NCBI GenBank assembly: GCA_030656535.1
Contig: JAUSPL010000648.1
Coordinates: 1-11,685, forward strand
Reading direction: 5' to 3'
Length of the DNA: 11,685 nucleotides
DNA from: Gemmobacter sp.
Lineage (GTDB): Bacteria; Pseudomonadota; Alphaproteobacteria; Rhodobacterales; Rhodobacteraceae
Shown: positions 1 through 6,560 of the stretch, piece after piece
Numbering within the stretch: position 1 is the first letter of the stretch
How the letters are laid out: each line of letters starts with the position of its first letter
The notes under the pieces: model-generated
The model's input: the letters and a program-made list of their open reading frames with translations, nothing else
Told to the model about the DNA's origin: nothing
Databases searched by the model: none
Made by a program: the position numbers and the translations under genes

Positions 1-1052
1 ACGACGTGCTGCGCGGCGGTGCAGGGGCCGACAGCATGGACGGCGAGGATGGACTCGACACGCTGGATTATCGCGGATCGGCGGCAGGGGTCAGTGTCAA
101 TCTGGGCACCGGGCAGGTGTCGGGCGGTGACGCAGAGGGCGACACGATCCTGAACTTTGAACAGGTCTTCGGGTCATCCCATGACGATACGTTGATCGGC
201 AGTGCCGGCAACGACGTGCTGCGCGGCGGCGAAGGGGCCGACATCCTTGATGGCGGCGAAGGGGTGGACCGGCTGGATTATCGAGGATCGGCGGCAGCGG
301 TCAGCGTCGATCTGGGCACCGGCGCGGTGTCGGGCGGTGACGCCGATGGCGATACGATTTCGGGCTTTGAACAGGTCCTCGGGACGTCCCATGACGACAT
401 GCTGACCGGCGATGGGGGCAACAATGCGCTGTTCGGCGGCGATGGCGCCGATACCCTGATCGGCGGCGGCGGCAACGATGTGCTGCGCGGTGGCGCGGGG
501 GCCGACAGCCTTGACGGCGGGGCCGGGATCGACACGCTGGACTACCGCGGATCGGCGGCGGGGGTCAGCGTCAATCTGGAAACCGGCGTGGTGTCGGGCG
601 GCGACGCGGACGGCGATACGATTTCGGGCTTTGAACGGATATTCGGTTCATCCCGGGCCGATATCCTGACCGGCGATGCTGGCGCCAACTGGTTGTTCGG
701 CGACCTTGGGGCCGATACGTTGACCGGCGGTGGTGGCAGCGACACATTCATCTTCAACTCGGCCCTGGGTGGCGCGAACATCGACACGATCACGGACTTC
801 GCCATCCAGGATGATCGGATCGGACTGCACAGCGCAATCTTTGCCGAACTTGACAGCGGCATCCTCGCGGCGACCGCATTTGTTGCCAACACAAGCGGAC
901 TGGCTGAAACGGCGTCGGACCGGATCATCTTTCAGACCGATACGGGCGGGGTGTATTATGACAGCGATGGGGTGGGCGGTGCCGCCGGCATCCGCTTTGC
1001 CACACTTTCGCCCGGGTTGGCGCTGACAGCCGACGATTTGTTTGTGTTCTGA
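1..1052 (+). CDS. RTX-repeat calcium-binding secreted protein, C-terminal part (5' end outside window)
   Basis: The reading frame is open from the window edge (frame of base 3) to TGA at 1050-1052, so only the last ~349 residues are visible. They contain glycine/aspartate nonapeptides of RTX type (GGxGxDxLx), seen as GGAGADSMD near 15-41, GGEGADILD near 225-251 and a longer run at 420-530, with a last group near 684-752. Between them sit three copies of a module starting LDYRGSAA. From about 735 the sequence becomes SDTFIF...ITDF and ends in DLFVF, which resembles the C-terminal domain and acidic/hydrophobic tail of type I secreted serralysin/RTX proteins. Such proteins bind Ca2+ in the nonapeptide beta-rolls and leave the cell through an ABC exporter. 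No catalytic domain is visible, so it could be an adhesin, S-layer-like protein or hydrolase; its function depends on the missing N-terminus. No secretion genes are in the window. Confidence 0.88.
   Translation, partial: DVLRGGAGADSMDGEDGLDTLDYRGSAAGVSVNLGTGQVSGGDAEGDTILNFEQVFGSSHDDTLIGSAGNDVLRGGEGADILDGGEGVDRLDYRGSAAAVSVDLGTGAVSGGDADGDTISGFEQVLGTSHDDMLTGDGGNNALFGGDGADTLIGGGGNDVLRGGAGADSLDGGAGIDTLDYRGSAAGVSVNLETGVVSGGDADGDTISGFERIFGSSRADILTGDAGANWLFGDLGADTLTGGGGSDTFIFNSALGGANIDTITDFAIQDDRIGLHSAIFAELDSGILAATAFVANTSGLAETASDRIIFQTDTGGVYYDSDGVGGAAGIRFATLSPGLALTADDLFVF
63..737 (+). repeat. Three tandem protein modules in the RTX gene (70, 88 and ~67 codons)
   Basis: A module beginning LDYRGSAA starts at 63, 273 and 537, giving spacings of 210 and 264 bases. 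All three copies share VSVNL/VSVDL, a TG.VSGGDA.GDTI stretch and FE..FGSS or FE..LGTS, with very similar DNA. The middle copy is longer by 54 bases, exactly two RTX nonapeptides. This points to duplication of whole modules plus gain or loss of nonapeptide pairs. Confidence 0.85.
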
Positions 1053-1067
1053 ACCCGTTCAGGTCAA

Positions 1068-1107
1068 TCCACAGCCGGCAGCCGGACATCCGCCTGTCGG
1101 CTGTGGA
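1068..1107 (+). terminator. Long hairpin after the RTX gene, probable terminator
   Basis: Left arm 1068-1081 (TCCACAGCCGGCAG) pairs with right arm 1094-1107 (CTGTCGGCTGTGGA): 14 pairs, one of them G-T, with a 12-base loop. It begins 15 bases after the RTX stop codon. There is no T run after it, so it is either a U-less terminator or a 3'-end stabilising stem. Confidence 0.5.
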
Positions 1108-1654
1108 CCACCAAAGGTCCGACAGCCTTTTGGTCCCAAGGCGGGTTCCGACAGGGCCGCGCGGTGCCGGTCGCATGGGGAAAGCCCGGCACAGGGCTGT
1201 GCGCAAGTTCGCGTCTGACGCGGCACGAAAGACGGCAAACGTGCGGTCGCGTGCTGCTCTCCGCGCGATCAGGATCCTTGCCAAGACACCTGATCATGGC
1301 ACCCCAATCACGGTTCGGGATACGCACGGTGGCTCTGGCGGGAATGGGCGTCAACAAGGACCGCGTCTCTGGCGCCCTGCGCGCATGTGCAAGTCTGGGT
1401 GCCGGAATTTTCAAGCGCGAACCGACAAGACACCAAACGCCGGTCAACCACCGACTTGCGTCCACGTGGCGCGGGCCGGCTGCGGCTGCGTCGCGCGGTT
1501 TACACCTTTGGTCGGATCGGCGATAAGACGGCTGAAGGCTTCGACCATTTGGGCGGGTTCGAGGGACTGTCTTGAACCGTCACGGGTATCCTTGCAGGTA
1601 TCAGGCGGGACCGCCAACATGGAAGCACAACAAAAACAAACGGTTGTATCCGCC
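1108..1654. other. Gap of about 550 bases between RTX gene and trpG with no recognised gene
   Basis: A plus-strand frame stays open from 1103 into trpG, but its translation is rich in Arg, Pro and Ala with no family signature; it looks like a by-product of high GC. Neither strand gives a recognisable protein. In many Rhodobacterales trpE lies upstream of trpG, but none is seen here. No convincing trp leader peptide or attenuator was found. The trpG promoter must lie here unless trpG is read from further upstream. Confidence 0.4.
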
Positions 1655-2236
1655 ATGCTGCTTTTGATCGACAATTATGACAGCTTTACCTTCAACCTTG
1701 TGCATTATCTGGGAGAGTTGGGCGCCGACGTCACCGTGCGCCGCAACGACGCCCTGGATGTGCAGACGGCGATGGCGATGAACCCCTCGGCCATTGTCCT
1801 GTCGCCCGGACCCTGCGATCCCGATCAGGCCGGGATCTGCCTTGCCCTGACGCTGGCCGCCGCCGAAACCCGCACGCCGCTGCTGGGGGTGTGCCTTGGG
1901 CATCAGACCATCGGGCAGGCATTTGGCGGGCGGGTCGTGCGTGCGGCCCGGATCGTGCACGGCAAGACCGACCAGATCCACCACGCCGGGCTTGGCATGT
2001 TCACGGGCCTGCCCAGCCCGTTCCTTGCCACGCGCTATCATTCGCTGGTGGTCGACCGCGCCACCCTACCCGACTGCCTGGAAGTCACCGCCTGGACCGA
2101 CGACGGCACCATCATGGGCCTGCGCCACAAGACACTGCCCATCGAAGGCGTGCAGTTCCACCCTGAATCCATTGCGTCCGAGCACGGCCACGCCGTGCTG
2201 CGCGGTTTCCTTGACCGGGCAACGGTGGCCGCATGA
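1655..2236 (+). CDS. trpG: Anthranilate synthase component II (glutamine amidotransferase)
   Basis: Encodes 193 residues, the usual TrpG length. TrpG releases ammonia from glutamine and channels it to TrpE, which makes anthranilate from chorismate, the first committed step of tryptophan synthesis in the cytoplasm. Seen in the sequence: N-terminal MLLLIDNYDSFTFN, the oxyanion segment LSPGPCDP (residues 49-56), the nucleophile Cys80 in GVCLGHQ, and His169/Glu171 in GVQFHPES. All class I amidotransferase catalytic residues are present. I chose ATG 1655 because the protein then starts exactly as the family does. ATG 1619 in the same frame would add 12 unusual residues (205 in all) and has a slightly better purine-rich region upstream; neither start has a strong Shine-Dalgarno. 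The stop overlaps the trpD start (ATGA). No trpE is in the window. PabA/TrpG dual use is possible, but the trpD neighbour favours TrpG. Confidence 0.95.
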   Translation: MLLLIDNYDSFTFNLVHYLGELGADVTVRRNDALDVQTAMAMNPSAIVLSPGPCDPDQAGICLALTLAAAETRTPLLGVCLGHQTIGQAFGGRVVRAARIVHGKTDQIHHAGLGMFTGLPSPFLATRYHSLVVDRATLPDCLEVTAWTDDGTIMGLRHKTLPIEGVQFHPESIASEHGHAVLRGFLDRATVAA

Positions 2237-3246
2237 GCCTTGCCCTGAAGCCCCTGATCGCCATTGCCTGTGAACGCCCGCTGACCCGGGCCGAGGCTGA
2301 CAAGGCCTTTACCATCCTGTTTGACGGCGAAGCGACGCCGGCCCAGATGGGCGGGTTTCTGATGGCCCTGCGCACACGCGGCGAAACGGTGGATGAATAC
2401 GCCGCCGCCGCCACCGTCATGCGCGCGAAATGCCACAAGGTCCGCGCGCCCGAGGGCGCCATCGACATCGTGGGGACCGGCGGCGATGGCAAGGGCACGC
2501 TGAACATTTCAACCGCTGCGGCGCTTGTGGTGGCGGGGGCCGGCGTTGTCGTGGCCAAACATGGCAACCGCAACCTGTCGTCGAAATCGGGGGCGGCAGA
2601 TGCGCTGACCGAACTGGGGCTGAACGTGATGATCGGGCCCGATGTCGTCGAGCAATGTCTGGCCGAGGCCGGGATCGGCTTCATGATGGCCCCGATGCAT
2701 CACCCGGCCACCCGCCATGTCGCGCCGGTGCGGATGGAGTTGGGAACCCGGACCATCTTCAACATCCTGGGGCCGCTGACCAACCCCGCCGGGGTCAAAC
2801 GCCAACTGTCGGGCGCGTTTGCCGCCAGCCTGATCCGCCCGATGGCCGAAACACTGGCAGCACTTGGCGCGGAAAAGGCATGGATCGTGCACGGCGGCGA
2901 CGGCACGGACGAGCTGTCGATTTCGGCATCGTCGCAGGTCGCGGCATTGGAAGGCGGCATGATCCGCGAATTCGGGGTGTCGCCCGATGACGCGGGTCTG
3001 CCGTGGCATCCGTTCGAAACCATCATGGGCGGCACCCCTGCGGAAAACGCAGGGGCCTTGCGCGCGCTGCTGGACGGTGCGCCGGGGGCCTACAGGGACG
3101 CCGTATTGCTGAATGCGGCGGCCGCGCTGGTGGTGGCCGACCGGGTGGCCGACCTGAAGCAAGGCGTGGCCCTGGCGCGTGACAGCATCGACAGCGGTGC
3201 CGCGCGCGCGCGCCTGGCCACATTGGTGCGGATCACCAACCCATGA
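2233..3246 (+). CDS. trpD: Anthranilate phosphoribosyltransferase
   Basis: Encodes 337 residues, the usual length. TrpD transfers phosphoribosyl from PRPP to anthranilate, the second step of tryptophan synthesis. Visible motifs in order: PRPP-binding GTGGDG at 81-86 followed by NIST, the KHGNR segment at 109-113 followed by SSKSG, the anthranilate-contacting region PVRMELGTRTIFNILGPLTNP (165-185, with Arg167 the likely substrate-binding arginine), and HGGDGTDELS. KHGNRNLSSKSG differs slightly from the common KHGNRSVSSKSG; this is a known kind of variation. ATG overlaps the trpG stop, so the two are translationally coupled. The stop TGA (3244-3246) is itself overlapped by an ATG at 3243, as if a coupled next gene once began there. 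The usual neighbour trpC is missing and transposase debris starts within about 20 bases. Confidence 0.96.
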   Translation: MSLALKPLIAIACERPLTRAEADKAFTILFDGEATPAQMGGFLMALRTRGETVDEYAAAATVMRAKCHKVRAPEGAIDIVGTGGDGKGTLNISTAAALVVAGAGVVVAKHGNRNLSSKSGAADALTELGLNVMIGPDVVEQCLAEAGIGFMMAPMHHPATRHVAPVRMELGTRTIFNILGPLTNPAGVKRQLSGAFAASLIRPMAETLAALGAEKAWIVHGGDGTDELSISASSQVAALEGGMIREFGVSPDDAGLPWHPFETIMGGTPAENAGALRALLDGAPGAYRDAVLLNAAAALVVADRVADLKQGVALARDSIDSGAARARLATLVRITNP

Positions 3247-3265
3247 CACGCCCCGCCCCGCCCAA

Positions 3266-3575
3266 CGGCTGGGCATCTCGCGCCTGCCGGATGTCGCCGG
3301 CGACAAGCCCCAAGCACCAGAAGTCCAAACGCTGCCCCATCGGGTTCTGTCACATCCGTTACCCGCAAACCACGAGAGGGGACATCGCTGAATGGCAGGC
3401 CCCCGACTGCAAGCGCGCTCTTCTTGGGCATCGACCGGAGTGCCACGTGCGCTGTCACCCAATTCATTGAAACGGCTGGCAAAACGACTACATGGGGGTT
3501 CTTGCGTCGCATGATTGGTGCCGTGCCGTATCAGGTTCATACGGGTTCTCACCGACAACGGCATCCAGGTCCGCC
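3266..3575 (+). pseudogene. IS481-family transposase relic, multiply frameshifted
   Basis: Pieces of an IS481-type DDE transposase appear in order but in changing frames: GISRLPDVAGDKP (frame of 3266), KSKRCPIGFCHI then DIAEWQAPDCKRA after a one-base gain near 3310 and an extra ~24 bases, LFLGIDRSATCAVTQF through FLRRMIGAVPYQVHT (from 3418), and VLTDNGIQ (to ~3568) after another one-base gain near 3545. Intact relatives read approximately GISRLPEVEGDKPKR..PIG.FHIDIAEV..LF.GIDRTSKFA...AVPY.IHTVLTDNGIQF as one protein of about 300 residues. The N-terminal helix-turn-helix part and everything after the second catalytic Asp (LTDNG) are gone. No terminal inverted repeats are recognisable. It is dead. 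Confidence 0.8.
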
Positions 3576-3631
3576 CCAGCGTGGGTGCCAGAGGGAAAGA
3601 TGTCCATCCCATTACAGGGCGGGCGAGCTGT

Positions 3632-4090
3632 GGCGGCATGGATGTCGGTAAGGCGAGACGGCTTAAGGGAAACGAGGGCGAGGACGGCAAGCTGAAGACG
3701 TGCCGCGCTAACGCCATGCTGGGCAATCCGGCTTTGAAATATCTGCTCGGAAAAAATAGTAGCGCCGGCCGCGCAGCGGCAAGCAGTCGCGCATCTTGTG
3801 GAGGATCACGGGATAAGCGAACGGCGGGCGTGCCGGATCATCGGCTGTTGCAGGATGACTATGCGATACGGGGCGGTTCGGCAAGATGACCCCCGTGCTA
3901 CGGGGAACGGCTGAGAAAACTGGACCGAGTCCGCCGCCGGTTCGGCTATCCGTTGGCGGTCAGGCGATTGCTTGCAATCACCGCAAGGCGGCGGCCGCAC
4001 GTGGTCCTGCGGCGTGAAGGCCGCGAGGTCAATCACAAGCGCCTGTTCCGCATCTGCCGCGAGGTGCGGCTGTGTGTGCGCCGCCGCAAG
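3632..4090 (+). pseudogene. IS3-family transposase relic (OrfA C-terminus plus N-terminal part of OrfB), truncated
   Basis: Residues encoded from 3632 to 3757 (GGMDVGKARRLKG...NAMLGNPALKYLLGKN) match the leucine-zipper end of IS3-family (IS407-like) OrfA. A run of six A at 3751-3756 sits where these elements use programmed -1 frameshifting. A second frame from 3771 gives AQRQAVAHLVEDHGISERRACRIIG, the start of OrfB, then stops at a TGA. After a further shift the relic continues as ERLRKLDRVRRRFGY, and, beyond ~48 extra bases, as VVLRREGREVNHKRLFR and LCVRRRK, ending at about 4090. The DDE catalytic core of OrfB is wholly absent. It cannot transpose. It abuts the IS481 relic upstream and a helicase fragment downstream. 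Confidence 0.82.
3751..3756 (+). other. A6 slippery-site remnant in the IS3 relic
   Basis: Six consecutive A lie at the OrfA/OrfB junction, followed by TAG. IS3-family elements make the OrfAB fusion by -1 slippage on such runs. Here it is only a fossil, because both flanking frames are broken. Confidence 0.5.
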
Positions 4091-4254
4091 ACGATGATCC
4101 GGATGTCCGCATTCACTCGCATTGACCACACGTTCGCGCCTTTGGCGTGGTCCAGCTTGCGGAACAACAAGCCCTTCGATGTTGGGTCCAGTTGCAGATC
4201 GACGGCTGAGGCCTTGACCACCTTCTGCGCCTGCGCCATCAGACGCAGAACATT
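4090..4254 (-). pseudogene. Fragment of the N-terminal RelE-like domain of a UvrD-type helicase
   Basis: On the minus strand about 55 codons read NVLRLMAQAQKVVKASAVDLQ, then LDPTSKGLLFRKLDHAKGAN and VWSMRVNADIRIIV. This matches the beginning of UvrD/Rep-like helicases and related RelE-fold proteins, typically L.RL...EQKAVK.TAFDLQ.NP..PG..FHKLD.AKD.NFWSVRVN.DIRIIVHK. The match breaks off after RIIV, exactly where the plus-strand IS3 relic ends, so the gene was cut at that junction. The methionine start and the whole ATPase domain are missing, and the residues before 4254 do not resemble the family. A stand-alone RelE-type toxin fragment is an alternative reading. It is a broken remnant with no expected function. 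Confidence 0.65.
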
Positions 4255-4475
4255 TCGGCGTCCAATGCACAGGACGACCATTGCGGCTTTTGCGTCGGCG
4301 GCCACGCGAGGTGTGCGGCATGGGGGCGATGTACCGGGGCCGGGGCCGCAAACGCAGTACGAGGGGCCGGCCAAGGCACAGGGTCTTGCCGGGAACGTGT
4401 TGGGCGGGACCAGCCTCTTCGCTGCGCTGACATTTGCGCCGGTGCGCGAGGAGATCCGAGGTGCCAGAGGCCGGT
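4255..4475. other. Debris between helicase fragment and MFS gene, nothing recognised
   Basis: Frames are open on both strands, as is common at this GC, but none gives a recognisable protein or a convincing start. It probably belongs to the same decayed region as 3247-4254. No clear terminator hairpin was found after the MFS stop. Confidence 0.4.
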
Positions 4476-5753
4476 TCAGGTCTTCTGCACCTCGTCAAGA
4501 CCGCGCGCCAGCACCGCCCCCAGCGCCGCAAGGACCGCAAAGGCCAGCAGGACCGGGGCAGGACCGAACCGATCTGCCGCAAGGCCGAAAAGACCGCCCC
4601 CAAGCAGCGCCAGACCGATCAGCGTGTTGGACAGCGCGGTGTAGCGGGCACGGAACGCATCCTCGGCCATGTCGGTCAGATGCAGCTTGCGTCCGGCGCG
4701 CACGCCTTCGTAGGCAATCTGTGCTGCAAAAATCGCAGCAGCGGTGCCGACGGTTCCGCCCAGCCCGCCAAACACAAGTCCCAGAATGCCAATCACGGCG
4801 AAAACCGCCGACCCCAGCGCGCCCGCCGCCATCAGGGTCTGACGGCTGGACTGGTCTGACAGGCGGCCCCACAAGTAGGATGCCAGCACAGAGGCCGCCG
4901 TCGATGCCATCACCAAAGGCCCAAGACCGTCGAGCGCGCTGCGCCCCGAAGCGGCTGACAGCATGATGATGAAGGGTGGTGCCAACGCCGTGACGGCCAG
5001 TGCCACACGTGAGGCCACGAACAGGCGCAGTTGCGGGTCGGTCACCATCGGCTGGATGAGTGCTGTCAGCGAGCCGTTGTCGTCTGTGGCTGTGGCGGGC
5101 GTGTGCGGCTCGCGCAAGGTCATGAAGATCAGCGACGCCAGCAGAAATGCCGCCCCCGCCACGGCGATGATGCCCGCAAGCGGCGCGACAGCGACTTCGA
5201 AAAGCCCGGTCGACATCACGACGCCGACACCAAAGACACAAAACGCAGCGACGGATGCCGCCAGACCCATGATCGCGCCGCGTCGCCGCTTGGCGATGGT
5301 GCGTGCCAGCGCATCCTTGTAGCTGACGGACGAGGCCGCGCGCGCCACCGCCAGAACCGCGAGGCAGACCAAAATCACTCCGCCCGCCGAGGTGCCGGTC
5401 ATAAGAAGCGCCGCCGCAGCGATGCCAAGCGCCGCCAAGCCCTGCACCGCGCTTCCCAAGGCCCAGAACCGCTTGCGCTCTGGGCTGGCTTCGACCTTGC
5501 GCGCAAATGCAAGCTGCGGAAGCAGCGCACCTGCCTCACGGACCGGCACAAGCATGCCGACCATGGCACTTGGTGCCGCAAGCGCGGTCAGCAGCCACGA
5601 CAGCACCAGCTTTGGGTCGATCAGAGCGTCCGCCGTCTTGGTCAAGATCAGCGAGACGATATGAACCATGCCATTGCGCGCCTCGCCCGGGTGCTGATCA
5701 TCGACATCCGTTCCGGTGATCTTCGCGAAGGCTGCCTTGTAGGGATCACTCAT
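4476..5753 (-). CDS. Major facilitator superfamily transporter, substrate unknown
   Basis: Encodes 425 residues, typical for a 12-helix MFS carrier of the inner membrane. Long hydrophobic runs rich in Ala, Leu, Gly and Val occupy roughly 50-83, 97-140, 160-212, 244-265, 275-295, 307-348 and 374-417. They fall in two halves joined by a polar stretch at 213-240. GRLSDQSSR near 296-304 resembles the MFS loop 2-3/8-9 signature GxLADRxGRR, and the early segment PVREAGALLPQ (70-80) is conserved in a subgroup of alphaproteobacterial MFS proteins as far as I recall. The hydrophilic first ~30 residues may be a real cytoplasmic tail or an over-extended start; Met29 is the alternative. The proposed ATG at 5753 has only a weak, distant Shine-Dalgarno (GGAAAG about 15 bases upstream). 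It stands alone, between transposase debris and an empty region. It could be an efflux pump or a metabolite carrier; the sequence does not say which. Confidence 0.8.
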   Translation of the reverse strand: MSDPYKAAFAKITGTDVDDQHPGEARNGMVHIVSLILTKTADALIDPKLVLSWLLTALAAPSAMVGMLVPVREAGALLPQLAFARKVEASPERKRFWALGSAVQGLAALGIAAAALLMTGTSAGGVILVCLAVLAVARAASSVSYKDALARTIAKRRRGAIMGLAASVAAFCVFGVGVVMSTGLFEVAVAPLAGIIAVAGAAFLLASLIFMTLREPHTPATATDDNGSLTALIQPMVTDPQLRLFVASRVALAVTALAPPFIIMLSAASGRSALDGLGPLVMASTAASVLASYLWGRLSDQSSRQTLMAAGALGSAVFAVIGILGLVFGGLGGTVGTAAAIFAAQIAYEGVRAGRKLHLTDMAEDAFRARYTALSNTLIGLALLGGGLFGLAADRFGPAPVLLAFAVLAALGAVLARGLDEVQKT

Positions 5754-6175
5754 GGTGGGTCGGACTTTCCAACGGTGAACTTCATTTGGGAAGGATCAAC
5801 AACCTTGGTGCCGGACCGTTTGACTATGGGTGCGAACATGATTTCGGCTGTTTCCCTGACTGGGGATGGCCACCTTGAGTTAATGACCGACGGAAGGCCA
5901 GTGTCATCGCCCCCGGCCTGATCTTGGCCTGCCATAAGTCCGCCCCCTTGCCCGCCAGACAGATCGCAGCCCCCGCAGAATGGCATAGGGCCTGACTGCA
6001 GGAACAGGCAAAATGACCCGACGAAGACATAAGGGAGGGGGCGGATCGGCTGTGCAAGCCCGAAGATTTCGTGACACAAGTGTTTGCCAGACAGCATGCC
6101 GGTCAACCAATATCCATTTGTTCGCTGCCTGAAAACCATGCAGACTACAGGGTGAGTGGCAAAGACCCATGCCGC
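5754..6175. other. Intergenic region between divergent MFS gene and reductase operon
   Basis: It must contain promoters for the minus-strand MFS gene and for the plus-strand unit starting at 6189. A minus-strand frame (5750-6139) is open but matches nothing I know and has unlikely composition. GGAAC at 6001-6005 followed at 16 bases by CGAA rather than CGTT is a poor EcfG candidate. No convincing -35/-10 pair was identified. Confidence 0.35.
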
Positions 6176-6181
6176 GAGGAG
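6176..6181 (+). promoter_or_regulatory. Strong ribosome binding site for the 123-residue gene
   Basis: GAGGAG lies 7 bases before ATG 6189. It decides this start over the in-frame ATG at 6156, which has no such site. Confidence 0.7.
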
Positions 6182-6188
6182 CCTTCAG

Positions 6189-6560
6189 ATGTCCAAAACG
6201 CAAGAATTCGCGCGACCTGCCGTCGATCATAGCTGGAAGAACGACAAATTCCGCAAGGGACCTTGGACCGGCGACAAGACGCAGCCGGGACTGATGGCGG
6301 TCCGCGACGGCGGCAAGACAGGCGCCGGGGTCCATGAAGGGCGCGACAGGTTGCTGACCTTCATCGCTGGCATTGGCGGGGCCAGGACCGGCTGGTCCCT
6401 GCGAAAGGTGGTGAACGGCGGCGTCAGCACCGCCGCCCCAGATAGCTTTCACAGCGTCCTGCGCACCAGGTCGCGGATGGTCAGGCTTTTCGCCACCGAC
6501 AGCTTTGTTGAACGCAAGCCGGGTGCCGAATACGTCATCTATGCGGGGATCGGCGCATGA
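6189..6560 (+). CDS. Unrecognised 123-residue protein coupled to a flavin disulfide reductase
   Basis: I do not recognise a family. The 123-residue product is soluble, with no signal peptide or membrane helix. It begins MSKTQEFARPAVDHSWKND, is rich in Gly, Arg and Lys, and contains no cysteine, so it cannot be a dithiol partner of the reductase by itself. The N-terminal WKNDKFR and the later AVRDGG..TGAG stretch faintly recall the beginning of small cupin proteins, but no cupin metal-binding His cluster is seen, so I do not assign it. It has a strong Shine-Dalgarno and codon use like its neighbours, and its TGA overlaps the ATG of the next gene (ATGA), all evidence that it is real and co-translated. 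Role: probably tied to the downstream reductase, as regulator, substrate-binding or accessory protein; this is inference only. Confidence 0.6.
   Translation: MSKTQEFARPAVDHSWKNDKFRKGPWTGDKTQPGLMAVRDGGKTGAGVHEGRDRLLTFIAGIGGARTGWSLRKVVNGGVSTAAPDSFHSVLRTRSRMVRLFATDSFVERKPGAEYVIYAGIGA

Noticed and set aside
1103..1654. In-frame N-terminal extension of TrpG by 184 codons
   Set aside because: The frame is open, but the translation is unlike any TrpG or TrpE domain, and the family start MLLLIDNYDSFT is at 1655.
2509..3726. Minus-strand open frame of 405 codons
   Set aside because: It is antisense to trpD, whose motifs are unambiguous, and runs into the transposase relic.
3953..4966. Plus-strand open frame of 337 codons
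   Set aside because: Only the first part resembles IS3 OrfB; the rest is antisense to the MFS gene. The start codon has no meaning here.
6001..6025. Possible EcfG promoter before the 123-residue gene (GGAAC then CGAA)
   Set aside because: The -10 element is CGAA instead of CGTT and the leader would be more than 150 bases.
5750..6139. Minus-strand open frame of 129 codons upstream of the MFS gene
   Set aside because: No recognisable family, no ribosome site, odd composition, and it overlaps the MFS start; likely chance.
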